Positions 51,325 to 60,072 of a stretch of 64,000 nt of DNA are shown here, piece by piece. The DNA is from an uncultured Phascolarctobacterium sp. (GTDB taxonomy: Bacteria; Bacillota; Negativicutes; Acidaminococcales; Acidaminococcaceae). Position 1 is the stretch's first letter. Every line of letters starts with the position of its first letter. The notes beneath the pieces are model-generated. The model made no database searches, was not told the origin of the DNA, and was given only the letters and a program-made list of their open reading frames with translations. Position numbers and translations under genes: made by a program. Location: positions 24,317 through 88,316 of the forward strand of contig CANQBR010000003.1 of NCBI GenBank assembly GCA_947589605.1, given 5' to 3'.

Positions 51325-52998
51325 TTATTCTGTTTCGTAGGGCCAGCCGATAAGACCGCCTTCCAAACTGCTCACGTCTTCGTAGCCCTGACTGCGCAGG
51401 ATGGTCTCCGCTTCGTACCCTCTCAGATTGATCTGACAGCAGATAAGAAGTTTGGTCTTTTTGTCTGCCAATGTCTCTCCTTCTTGCCGCAGCTCCCCTA
51501 AGGGCAGTGAAATTTTTTTAGGCACGGCGGCGATGCTCTTGGCCTTCGTCTCGAAAGGCAGGCGCACGTCCACCAAGGTATAGTCTTCTTTGTGCCGATG
51601 ATAATCTTTGGGGTTGACGCCCCGCATGCGGCCGGCGATCTTGTTGGCCACCACATTGGCGGCAGTCGCCAAATTATCTATAGGCCCGTTGAAAGGAGGA
51701 GCATAGGCGATATCGAAGTTGCTCAGATCGTCCAACGTGGCTCCCATGGAAAGGGCAGCCACCATAGTGTCGATGCGTTTGGCCGCTCCCTGCCCCACGG
51801 CCTGCAGCCCCAGCACTCGGCCGCTGCTCGGTTCGGCCAACAATTTCAGCACCAACCGCCCTGCCCCGGGCATATAATTGAGCCTATCGAAGCCGGGCAC
51901 CACGGCGCTGACAAAATCGATCCCCGCTTTGCGGCAAGCTGCTTCGTTCAGGCCGGTGGCTCCCGCTTCTGTTTGAAAGAGGCGGCAGAGCCCGGTCTGC
52001 AAAACGCCCGGAAAAACAGCCTCATCCCCGGCGATGTGATCGGCGATGACGCGGCCGTGTTTATTGGCAGTGGAGCCCATGGGTGCGAAAACTTTGGCGC
52101 CGCTGATACGGTTGGTGTTTTCGGCACAGTCTCCTCCGGCATAAATATAGGGGTCACTGGTCTGAAGATGTTCATTGACGGCGATACAGCCGCTGGGCCC
52201 GATGGTCAAGCCCGCCGCTGCGGCCAATTCCACATTGGGCCGCACGCCTATGGCCACGATGACCAACTGTGCCTTTATCGTCCCTTTATCGGTCACTACG
52301 GCACTGACTCTGCCGTTCTCGCCTAAAAATTTTTCACATTTTGCTCCGAGGTAAAGCTCTATACCGGAAGCTTTCACCGGTGCGGCCGCCAATTCTGCCA
52401 TTTCTTCGTCCAATAAATTGGGCAAGAGCCACTCTTTGGCTTCGATGATCGCAGTCTTCACTCCCCGGTGCCGTAAACATTCAGCCACTTCCATGCCGAT
52501 GAAGCCGGCCCCGATGACAGCTGCCTCTTTGACTTGGCCGCTTTTTATTTCTTCTTCCACCGCCAAAACGTCCCAAGGGAACCAAAAACTGTGGATGCCT
52601 TTTAAGTCGGCCCCCGGTAAATTTAATTTCACGGGAGTAGCCCCGGTGCCCAACACCAAATAGTCGTAGGGCAATGTTTTTTGCAGACCGTTTTCTTCGT
52701 AAGCGACGGTCTTATTTTTTCTGTCTATGGCCGTAACGTTGCAGCCGGTGCGGGCATCGATGCCCTTGGTGTTTTTGAAAAAGGCGGCGTCTCGGGGCAA
52801 GCCCTGAGGTATGTGATCGAAAACTTTGAAAGACTTCACCTCGCCGCTGATGTAATAAGGAAAGCCGCAGGCACCGTAGCTTAGGCTCGGCCCCCGCTCC
52901 AAAACGATGATGTTCGCCTCCGGGTCCCGCCGTCTGAGCCGAGCCGCCGTTTTCATCCCTGCGGCCACGCCGCCGATGATCACTGCTTTTTTTGCCAT
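51325..52998 (-). CDS. FAD-dependent CoA-disulfide reductase-like oxidoreductase with C-terminal rhodanese domain
   Basis: VIIGGVAAGMKTAARLRRRDPEANIIVLERGPSLSYGACGFPYYISGEV; YIYAGGDCAEN; C-terminal LICCQINLRGYEAETILRSQGY rhodanese. Confidence 0.92.
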   Translation of the reverse strand: MAKKAVIIGGVAAGMKTAARLRRRDPEANIIVLERGPSLSYGACGFPYYISGEVKSFKVFDHIPQGLPRDAAFFKNTKGIDARTGCNVTAIDRKNKTVAYEENGLQKTLPYDYLVLGTGATPVKLNLPGADLKGIHSFWFPWDVLAVEEEIKSGQVKEAAVIGAGFIGMEVAECLRHRGVKTAIIEAKEWLLPNLLDEEMAELAAAPVKASGIELYLGAKCEKFLGENGRVSAVVTDKGTIKAQLVIVAIGVRPNVELAAAAGLTIGPSGCIAVNEHLQTSDPYIYAGGDCAENTNRISGAKVFAPMGSTANKHGRVIADHIAGDEAVFPGVLQTGLCRLFQTEAGATGLNEAACRKAGIDFVSAVVPGFDRLNYMPGAGRLVLKLLAEPSSGRVLGLQAVGQGAAKRIDTMVAALSMGATLDDLSNFDIAYAPPFNGPIDNLATAANVVANKIAGRMRGVNPKDYHRHKEDYTLVDVRLPFETKAKSIAAVPKKISLPLGELRQEGETLADKKTKLLICCQINLRGYEAETILRSQGYEDVSSLEGGLIGWPYETE

Positions 52999-53095
52999 GA
53001 TCTTTCACCCCTCCTTGGGAGAAATCGAACGGGGCTCGCAGCGGCCCCGTTTACTTTTTTAAAAAAATTTTGCACACTGCGAGATATAAAAATGC

Positions 53096-53974
53096 CTACG
53101 CTTGCTCGCCGCTGCCTTTTTGCTCAAGATAGGCGGCGAAACGATCGGCTATCGCGGCAAAATCTTCCAAGCTGAGAGTCTCGCCCCGCCGCCGGCCGTC
53201 TATCCCCGCCGCCGCTAAAATTTCGGCGCAGGCGGGCCCGGACAGCCCCAAGTTGCGGAGACTGTTGCCCAACATTTTTCTTCTGGTGGCGAAGGCGGCC
53301 TTCACCACTTGAAAGAAGCGGGCTTCATCGCTGACCTTCACGGCGGGCACCGCCCGCTTGCGGCAGACGACGACAGCGCTCTCTACCTGCGGCGCCGGCA
53401 TGAAGCTGCCGGGGGGCACGGTGAAGGCCAGTTCGGTTTCGGTGTAATATTGACAGGCCACGCTCAAAGCTCCGTAAGTTTTGCCGCCGGGGGCCGCCGC
53501 CATGCGCTGAGCCACTTCTTTCTGCACCATCAGCACCAGCCGCTCTGCCGGCAATTTTTTTTGCAAAAGAGCGAAGATGATGGGAGTGGTGATGTAATAG
53601 GGCAGGTTGGCGCAAAGTTTGAAGGGCCGGCCCTCGGTTAGTTCGTTCAGATCCAGCTCCAGCACGTCCCCTTGGATGATCTTCACATTATCGTAAGCAG
53701 CCAATGTGTACTGCAGCACCGGCAGCAATTTAGGATCGAGCTCCACTGCCAGCACCTGCGCCCCGCTCTCGGCCAGGCCTTGCGTGAGAGAGCCCAGCCC
53801 CGGGCCCACTTCCAGCACCAGATCCTGAGGCGTCAGCTGAGCCGCCGCCGCTATTTTTTCCACGATGTTATAATCGACGAGAAAATTTTGTCCCAGCCTT
53901 TTGGCTGCCCTCAGTTTGAAGCGCCGCAAAATCCTGCCGGTGCTTTCTTTGCTGGCGATGATCGCGGCTCTCAT
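53096..53974 (-). CDS. rsmA: 16S rRNA (adenine1518/1519-N6) dimethyltransferase
   Basis: AAKRLGQNFLVDYNIVEKI, LVLEVGPGLGSLTQGLAE, LCANLPYYITTPIIF. Confidence 0.96.
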   Translation of the reverse strand: MRAAIIASKESTGRILRRFKLRAAKRLGQNFLVDYNIVEKIAAAAQLTPQDLVLEVGPGLGSLTQGLAESGAQVLAVELDPKLLPVLQYTLAAYDNVKIIQGDVLELDLNELTEGRPFKLCANLPYYITTPIIFALLQKKLPAERLVLMVQKEVAQRMAAAPGGKTYGALSVACQYYTETELAFTVPPGSFMPAPQVESAVVVCRKRAVPAVKVSDEARFFQVVKAAFATRRKMLGNSLRNLGLSGPACAEILAAAGIDGRRRGETLSLEDFAAIADRFAAYLEQKGSGEQA

Positions 53975-54504
53975 GACAGTTTTGCCAAAGCCTCCTCTAC
54001 CTCTGCTCTGCTCACGCCGAAAGCGTTGAGCCGAGCCAAAAATTGTTTGGCGCTGCCGTAGCCGATGCCGAGAGCGGCCCCCAGGGCCGCCCGTTTTTTC
54101 GCCGCATCTTCGCTCCCGTTAAGCCCCCACGAGAAGAGATCGGCGGCCGAAAATTTTTCCTTGACCTCTTGCAAATGATAATGAACTTTCGCAAGAGCTT
54201 CTTTGATGGCGTCGGCTGAAGCCTGCTCCACCCCCACATCGTCGTCTTTCGTCGCCGCTTTCTTGGGGATGTGAGCCTGCCCGGCTTTAGGAAAAAGAGC
54301 GGTGAGGCGGGCTCTGATCCTTTCTCCCGGTCCGTCGGGATCGGTGAGGATGATGATGCCGCATCTCTCGTAGGCTCCTTTGATGGCGGCCAAGGTGTCG
54401 GCCGACAACTGCCAGCCGTCGGTGATGAGCACTTTCGCCTCCACAGCCCGGCGCACGGCCTGAGCATCCCGCTTGCCTTCCACTACGATAACTTCCCGCA
54501 GCAA
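53971..54504 (-). CDS. rnmV: Ribonuclease M5 (5S rRNA maturase, Toprim)
   Basis: REVIVVEGKRDAQAVRRAVEAKVLITDGW, IILTDPDGPGERIRARL; adjacent to rsmA. Confidence 0.94.
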   Translation of the reverse strand: MLREVIVVEGKRDAQAVRRAVEAKVLITDGWQLSADTLAAIKGAYERCGIIILTDPDGPGERIRARLTALFPKAGQAHIPKKAATKDDDVGVEQASADAIKEALAKVHYHLQEVKEKFSAADLFSWGLNGSEDAAKKRAALGAALGIGYGSAKQFLARLNAFGVSRAEVEEALAKLS

Positions 54505-54505
54505 A

Positions 54506-55435
54506 CTAATCCTCCAAAATATATACTTCTACGTCGCGGCGGCCGAATTGTATGGCCTCTTCGTAACTGTCCATGAAAAGATCGATGCGATGATGGATGA
54601 TATCGCCGCCGGTATCGCCGGCGATGGCCAAGCCGTAGCCGGGGATGTACATCTTCGTATAATAGGGGATATAATCGGGATCTACCGCCACGATGCCCAC
54701 ATAGGGCCATAGGCCCACGCTGGTGCGATTGCCCGTGGCTATATAGGCCGTGGCTTCGCAGATCAATTTTTTGCTGTAGCGTTTATAACCTTCCGGCGTC
54801 TTCACGCTCTTCGCCGTTCCCTGACGGATGACGGTCTTTTCACCCGGTTCCAATTGATGACGGGTCAGCTCCCGCCGCTGGTCTGTGTTTGTTTTATGGG
54901 CGGCGCTGATCACTTTGGCTCGGCCGGGGCTGCCTTTTTTCACCACTCGCTCGAGACCGGCGGCCAAATTTTTATCTTCGATATATTCTTTTTCCGGCTC
55001 CGTGTCCGTCTCGTGCTCCACCAAATATTCCTGCTGTCCCAAAAGGTGGATGACCAAACCTTCTGTCAAAGGAGCGCCCGGACGGGGATACATCCTGCCG
55101 CGGCGATAGAAGACGCCTTTTTCTTTGAGCGCCGCTCCCACCGTTTCTTTGCTGCTGCGATAAATTTTAGTCTCGCCGTCTTTGCTGACGCCGAAAGACA
55201 CGGCCCTCCTCACCTTGAGCACAGGCAGCCCGTCGGTCTTTTCCCGACGAAAACTGTCGTCGGCGTCCAAAGCGATGCCTAACTTTGCCAGCACTTCTTC
55301 ATCGGTGAGAGCGCCGGCTTCGATCACTTGGCTGCGGCCGTCCCACTCTACTTTTAATTCGGCGGTGTCCGCCGGGCTCACCGCAAAAAATAAAAAAGCC
55401 AGCGTTGCGAAAAATATACGTGCAAATTTTCTCAT
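54506..55435 (-). CDS. YabE-like secreted protein with DUF348/G5/3D domains
   Basis: Signal peptide; GVSKDGETKIYRSSKETVGAALKEKGV, C-terminal 3D domain CEATAYIATGNRTSVGLWPYVGIVAVDPDYIPYYTKMYIPGYGLAIAGDTGGDI. Confidence 0.9.
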   Translation of the reverse strand: MRKFARIFFATLAFLFFAVSPADTAELKVEWDGRSQVIEAGALTDEEVLAKLGIALDADDSFRREKTDGLPVLKVRRAVSFGVSKDGETKIYRSSKETVGAALKEKGVFYRRGRMYPRPGAPLTEGLVIHLLGQQEYLVEHETDTEPEKEYIEDKNLAAGLERVVKKGSPGRAKVISAAHKTNTDQRRELTRHQLEPGEKTVIRQGTAKSVKTPEGYKRYSKKLICEATAYIATGNRTSVGLWPYVGIVAVDPDYIPYYTKMYIPGYGLAIAGDTGGDIIHHRIDLFMDSYEEAIQFGRRDVEVYILED

Positions 55436-55545
55436 AACTTTCCTCCTGCTGTTGTTTTGATTGTAACATAGGCCTCAAATCTCTGTCAAATTTCCGCAGG
55501 ACAGCGCTGCTCGCACCTTCGCTGTGAAAATTTTGCAAAATTTTC

Positions 55546-55574
55546 TTGACAAACGCTTTTGAAAAGACTACCAT
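55546..55574 (+). promoter_or_regulatory. Promoter of glnA (GSIII)
   Basis: TTGACA-17 nt-TACCAT. Confidence 0.65.
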
Positions 55575-55584
55575 AGTGTCCAGA

Positions 55585-55636
55585 AGCAACAAAGCAGTTG
55601 TGGGGCTCGTGCCCCGGCCCTTGTTGCTTTTTTGTT
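55585..55636 (+). terminator. Leader terminator/attenuator upstream of GSIII glnA
   Basis: AGCAACAA...TTGTTGCT outer stem with GGGGC/GCCCC inner stem followed by TTTTTTGTTTTT. Confidence 0.8.
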
Positions 55637-55705
55637 TTTCCTTTTTTGGGGAGGGGGTTACTTCACTAACCCTGAGAAAATAAAAATGTTAGGGAGGTAA
55701 TGATC

Positions 55706-57790
55706 ATGAATGTTCCTAAAACTTTCGGCAGTTTGGTATTCAACGAGACAGTGATGAAGGATCGGCTGCCCACCGCCACCTACAAAGCCTTCAAAGCTGC
55801 GGTACTGGAAGGCAGGCCTTTGGATCTGCCCATCGCCAACATCATCGCCAATGCCATGAAAGATTGGGCGCTGGAGCACGGCTGCACTCATTTCACTCAT
55901 TGGTTCCAGCCCATGACCGGCATCACCGCGGAAAAACACGAGAGCTTCATCACTCCCACTGTGGAAGGCCGGGTGATCATGGATTTCTCCGGCAAAGAAC
56001 TGATCCAGGGCGAGCCCGATGCTTCCAGCTTCCCCTCCGGCGGTCTGCGGGCCACCTTCGAAGCCAGAGGCTATACGGCTTGGGACCCCACCAGTTACGC
56101 CTTCGTCAAGGACGGCTGCCTCTGCATCCCCACCGCCTTCTGCTCTTATACCGGCGATGTGCTGGATAAAAAGACCCCGCTGCTCCGCTCCATGGCCGCC
56201 GTCAACAAAGCCGCTCTCAGGACTTTGAAACTTTTCGGCATCGAGAGCGCTCAGGTGACCAGCACCGTGGGCTCCGAGCAGGAATATTTTCTGGTCGACA
56301 AAAAAATGTGGTCCAAACGCAAGGACCTCATCTACTGCGGCCGCACTCTTTTCGGCGCCCGCTCGCCTCGCGGCCAAGAACTGGAAGATCATTACTTCGG
56401 CATGATCAAGCCCCGGGTGATGGCTTTCATGAAAGAATTGGACGAAGAGCTGTGGAAATTGGGCGTGCTGGCCAAGACCGAGCATAACGAAGTGGCCCCC
56501 GCTCAGCACGAGCTGGCTCCCATCTTTACGTCCACCAACGTGGCCAGCGATCACAATCAGCTGATGATGGAATTTATGAAGCGCATCGCTCAGCATCACG
56601 GCTTGGTGTGCCTACTCCACGAAAAACCCTTCGAAGGTGTGAACGGCAGCGGCAAACACAACAACTGGTCTTTGGCCACCGCCGAAGGCATGAATCTGCT
56701 GGACCCCGGCAAGGAGCCCTATAAAAATCTGCGCTTCTTGGTCTTCTTGGCCGCCGTGCTGAAAGCCGTAGATCTGCATCAGGATCTGCTGCGTATCTCC
56801 GTGGCCAGCGCCGGCAACGATCACCGCTTGGGCGCTAACGAAGCACCTCCGGCCATCGTCTCCGTTTTCTTGGGCAGCGACCTCACCAACGTGCTGGAAG
56901 CCATCGCCGCCGACAAAGTTTACGAATCTGCGGCAGCGGAGAAGATGCGGCTGAGCGAGGACACCATCCCCGCTTTGACGAAAGACAACACCGACCGCAA
57001 CCGTACCTCTCCCTTCGCTTTCACCGGCAATAAGTTCGAGTTCCGTATGCCCGGCTCCAGCTTCTCCATCGCCGGCCCCAACATCGTTCTCAACACCATC
57101 GTGGCCGAAGCGCTGGACGAGATCGCCGGCAAACTGGAAGACGCAGCCGATCTGGAAAAAGCCATCTACGAGCTGGTGAAAGAAATTTATCTGGCTCACA
57201 AACGCATCGTCTTCAACGGCAACGGTTACACCGACGAGTGGGTAGAAGAAGCCGAAAAGCGTGGCCTCTTGAACCTGAAGTCCACCCCCGAAGCTCTGCC
57301 CTATTTGGCCAGCGCCAAAAACAAAGCCCTCTTCGCCAAATACAACATCTTCTCCAACTTGGAGCTGGAGTCCAGAGAAGAGATCCTGCTGGAGAACTAC
57401 AGCACCATCCTGAGCATCGAAGCCCGCACCATGCTGGAGATGCTCCACAAGGATATCCTGCCGGCCTTGGTGGCTTACGGCTTGGATCTGAGCAAAGCCG
57501 CCAACGACAAAAAGAAAGCCGGCATGAAACCCGGGCTGGAGATCGCTTTGGGCGACAGGCTCTCCCTTATGAGCGCCGCCATTTACGCCAAGAGCGAAGC
57601 TTTGGCTGCGGCCATCAAAGAAACGGAGCTCTTGGAAGACAGCTTGGCCAAAGCAAAGGCTTATCACGACAAAGTGCTGGCCGCCATGGAAGAGCTCAGG
57701 GCCGAAGTCGATCCGGCAGAAGAACTGCTGGGCGAAAAATATCTGCCCTATCCCACCTACGGCGAGCTGCTCTTCGGCGTCAACGACTGA
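55706..57790 (+). CDS. glnA: Type III glutamine synthetase
   Basis: FGSLVFNETVMKDRLP, HWFQPMTG, KTEHNEVAPAQHELAPIF, EKPFEGVNGSGKHNNWSL, NDHRLGANEAPPAI; start at second Met for RBS spacing. Confidence 0.96.
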   Translation: MNVPKTFGSLVFNETVMKDRLPTATYKAFKAAVLEGRPLDLPIANIIANAMKDWALEHGCTHFTHWFQPMTGITAEKHESFITPTVEGRVIMDFSGKELIQGEPDASSFPSGGLRATFEARGYTAWDPTSYAFVKDGCLCIPTAFCSYTGDVLDKKTPLLRSMAAVNKAALRTLKLFGIESAQVTSTVGSEQEYFLVDKKMWSKRKDLIYCGRTLFGARSPRGQELEDHYFGMIKPRVMAFMKELDEELWKLGVLAKTEHNEVAPAQHELAPIFTSTNVASDHNQLMMEFMKRIAQHHGLVCLLHEKPFEGVNGSGKHNNWSLATAEGMNLLDPGKEPYKNLRFLVFLAAVLKAVDLHQDLLRISVASAGNDHRLGANEAPPAIVSVFLGSDLTNVLEAIAADKVYESAAAEKMRLSEDTIPALTKDNTDRNRTSPFAFTGNKFEFRMPGSSFSIAGPNIVLNTIVAEALDEIAGKLEDAADLEKAIYELVKEIYLAHKRIVFNGNGYTDEWVEEAEKRGLLNLKSTPEALPYLASAKNKALFAKYNIFSNLELESREEILLENYSTILSIEARTMLEMLHKDILPALVAYGLDLSKAANDKKKAGMKPGLEIALGDRLSLMSAAIYAKSEALAAAIKETELLEDSLAKAKAYHDKVLAAMEELRAEVDPAEELLGEKYLPYPTYGELLFGVND

Positions 57791-57820
57791 GCGATACAGC
57801 TTTAAAAGCGGCAGGTACAC

Positions 57821-57862
57821 AAAGAGGTGTATCCCTTCTTGAGGGGTACGCCTCTTTTTTAA
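57821..57862 (+). terminator. Intergenic glnA-amtB terminator
   Basis: AAAGAGG-T-GTATCCC-TTCTTGA-GGGGTAC-G-CCTCTTTTTT. Confidence 0.85.
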
Positions 57863-57943
57863 AGAAAAAATCACCTGCGCTCGAAAATTTTTTCTTCATC
57901 TTTTTTCTTTTGACTTCATCAAAAAACAGTGAGGGGTTTGAAA

Positions 57944-59614
57944 ATGGACAAATTCGTTTCCGTCGACACTATTTGGGTCCTCATCGGCGCCTTTTTGGTC
58001 TTCTCCATGCAGCCCGGCTTCGCCATGGTGGAGACCGGCTTCACCAGAGCGAAGAACGCCGGCAACATCGTGATGAAAAATGTCATGGACATTTGCCTGG
58101 GGTCCATCGTCTTTTGGATCTTGGGCTTCGGCCTCATGTTCGGCGAAGACATCTGCGGTCTCATCGGCCGGCCGGACTTTTTCATCAGCGGCGATTACGG
58201 CGGCAGTTATCCTTCTTCCGCTTACATCATCTTTCAGACCATGTTCTGCGCCACCAGCGCCACTATCGTCAGCGGCGCCATGGCCGAGCGCACCAACTTT
58301 TTGGTCTACTGCATTTATTCCGTGGTGATCTCTGCTTTGATCTATCCCATCTCCGGCCATTGGATCTGGGGCGGCGGCTGGCTGGCCGAAATGGGCTTCC
58401 ACGATTTCGCCGGCTCCACCGCCGTACACATGGTAGGCGGCGTAGCCTCCCTCATCGGCGCTTGGATGATAGGTCCTCGTATCGGCAAGTACAATGAAGA
58501 CGGCAGCGTCAACGCCATCCCCGGCCACAGCATCCCCCTGGGAGCTCTCGGTGTCTTCCTCCTCTGGTTCGGTTGGTTCGGCTTCAACGGCGCATCTACC
58601 GTTTGCGCTTCCGGCGATGCCGTGCTCACCAGCATGGGCGATATCTTCATCACCACTAACTTAGCAGCCTGTGCCGGTGCCACCGCCACCATGATCTACA
58701 CCTGGGTACGCTACGGCAAGCCCGATGTGTCCATGACGCTGAACGGTGTTCTCGCCGGTCTGGTAGGCATCACCGCCGGCTGCGACCTGGTATCCCCAGC
58801 CTCTGCTGTCCTCATCGGTCTCATCTCCGGTGTGATGGTAGTGATAGCGGTAGAATTTTTCGATCAAAAATTGAAGATAGACGATCCTGTGGGCGCCATT
58901 TCCGTACACGGCGTGTGCGGCGCCCTCGGCACTTTGCTCACCGGCCTTTTGGCCAAAGAGAACGGCCTCTTGACCACCGGTCAGAGCGAGCTCTTCTTCA
59001 CCCAATGCGTGGGCGTGCTCACGGTGGCCGTTTATGTGGCCGTTGTGATGTTCGTCATCTTCAAAATTTTGGATAAGCTCTTCGGCCTCAGAGTGAACGA
59101 AACCGAAGAAGTGCGGGGTTTGGATATGGAAGAGCACGGCCTGGCCAGCTCTTATGCCGACTTCATCTCCACCGATAACCCGGCAGTCACTTCGTCTTAT
59201 GTGGCTCCTGTGCCGAGTGCGACTGCTCCCGCTCTTCATCCCGACGGCCACAAACTCACCAAAGTGGTCATCATCACTTCGCAAAATCGTTTCGAGCTTT
59301 TGAAAGAAGCCATGGACAAATTGGGCATCACCGGCATGACCGTCACCAAAGTTCTGGGCTACGGCATCCAAAAGGGCGCCACGGAACTTTACCGCGGTGC
59401 CGAAGTTGCCGCTCGTTTGCTGCCTAAAGTGAAAGTGGAACTGGTAGTCTCCGCCATTCCCGTAGAGACCATCGTCAACGTGGCCAAACAGGTGCTCTAC
59501 ACCGGGCGCTACGGCGACGGCAAGATCTTCATCTACAACGTAGAAGACGTAGTGAAGATCCGCACCGGCGAAAACGGCTTCGATGCGCTGCAGGACAAGC
59601 CCATCGACGGCTGA
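57944..59614 (+). CDS. amtB: Ammonium transporter fused to a C-terminal PII signalling domain
   Basis: Amt domain (GFAMVETGFTRAKNAGNIVMKN, HWIWGGGWLAEMGFHDFAGSTAVHMVGG) plus PII domain (KLTKVVIITSQNRFELLKEAM...GATELYRGAEVAARLLPKVKVELVVS...GDGKIFIYNVEDVVKIRTGE). Confidence 0.96.
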   Translation: MDKFVSVDTIWVLIGAFLVFSMQPGFAMVETGFTRAKNAGNIVMKNVMDICLGSIVFWILGFGLMFGEDICGLIGRPDFFISGDYGGSYPSSAYIIFQTMFCATSATIVSGAMAERTNFLVYCIYSVVISALIYPISGHWIWGGGWLAEMGFHDFAGSTAVHMVGGVASLIGAWMIGPRIGKYNEDGSVNAIPGHSIPLGALGVFLLWFGWFGFNGASTVCASGDAVLTSMGDIFITTNLAACAGATATMIYTWVRYGKPDVSMTLNGVLAGLVGITAGCDLVSPASAVLIGLISGVMVVIAVEFFDQKLKIDDPVGAISVHGVCGALGTLLTGLLAKENGLLTTGQSELFFTQCVGVLTVAVYVAVVMFVIFKILDKLFGLRVNETEEVRGLDMEEHGLASSYADFISTDNPAVTSSYVAPVPSATAPALHPDGHKLTKVVIITSQNRFELLKEAMDKLGITGMTVTKVLGYGIQKGATELYRGAEVAARLLPKVKVELVVSAIPVETIVNVAKQVLYTGRYGDGKIFIYNVEDVVKIRTGENGFDALQDKPIDG

Positions 59615-59651
59615 TCTCTTCACGGTTGCTTCTCCCTATTTACTCCCTATA

Positions 59652-59702
59652 AAGCAAAGCCTCTGTGCCAGCGTTTCGCTGCCGGAGGCTTTGCCGTTTT
59701 TA
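59652..59702 (+). terminator. Intrinsic terminator after amtB
   Basis: GCAAAGCCTC...GGAGGCTTTGCCGTTTTT. Confidence 0.75.
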
Positions 59703-59744
59703 GAAGAGTTTTTCTTTTTCATCATATAAGTCAGAGCGGATACT

Positions 59745-60005
59745 CTTCACTTTTTTGCTTTGAGCGACAAGCTAGCTGTTTTTCTTTTTTCGTTATAGGC
59801 GACTTACTCGTAGCTTTTTCCTTTTTACTTTAAGCAGTGAGCTCGTAGCTTTTTCTTTTTCACTTTAGGCTATGGACTCATAGCTTTTCCTTTTTCATTG
59901 TATGCGATGAGTTCGGAGTTTTTTCTTTATCGTTATAGGCGACGGACTCGTAGTTTTTTATTTTTCGCTATTAGCGACGGGCTCGTGGCTTTTCACTTTT
60001 ATTGT
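59745..60005. repeat. Degenerate ~35-bp tandem repeat, ~7 copies
   Basis: Units like TTTTTCTTTTTCGTTATAGGCGACGGACTCGTAGC repeating every 35-36 bp. Confidence 0.8.
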
Positions 60006-60072
60006 AAGAAGCGGAGGCGAATGTTATAATGAAAACAGTCGCAAGAAATTTTTCCGCGAAGGAGGAAAGACC

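Noticed and set aside
56612-57874. 420-aa minus-strand ORF antisense to GSIII glnA
   Set aside because: Shadow ORF of a highly conserved enzyme gene.
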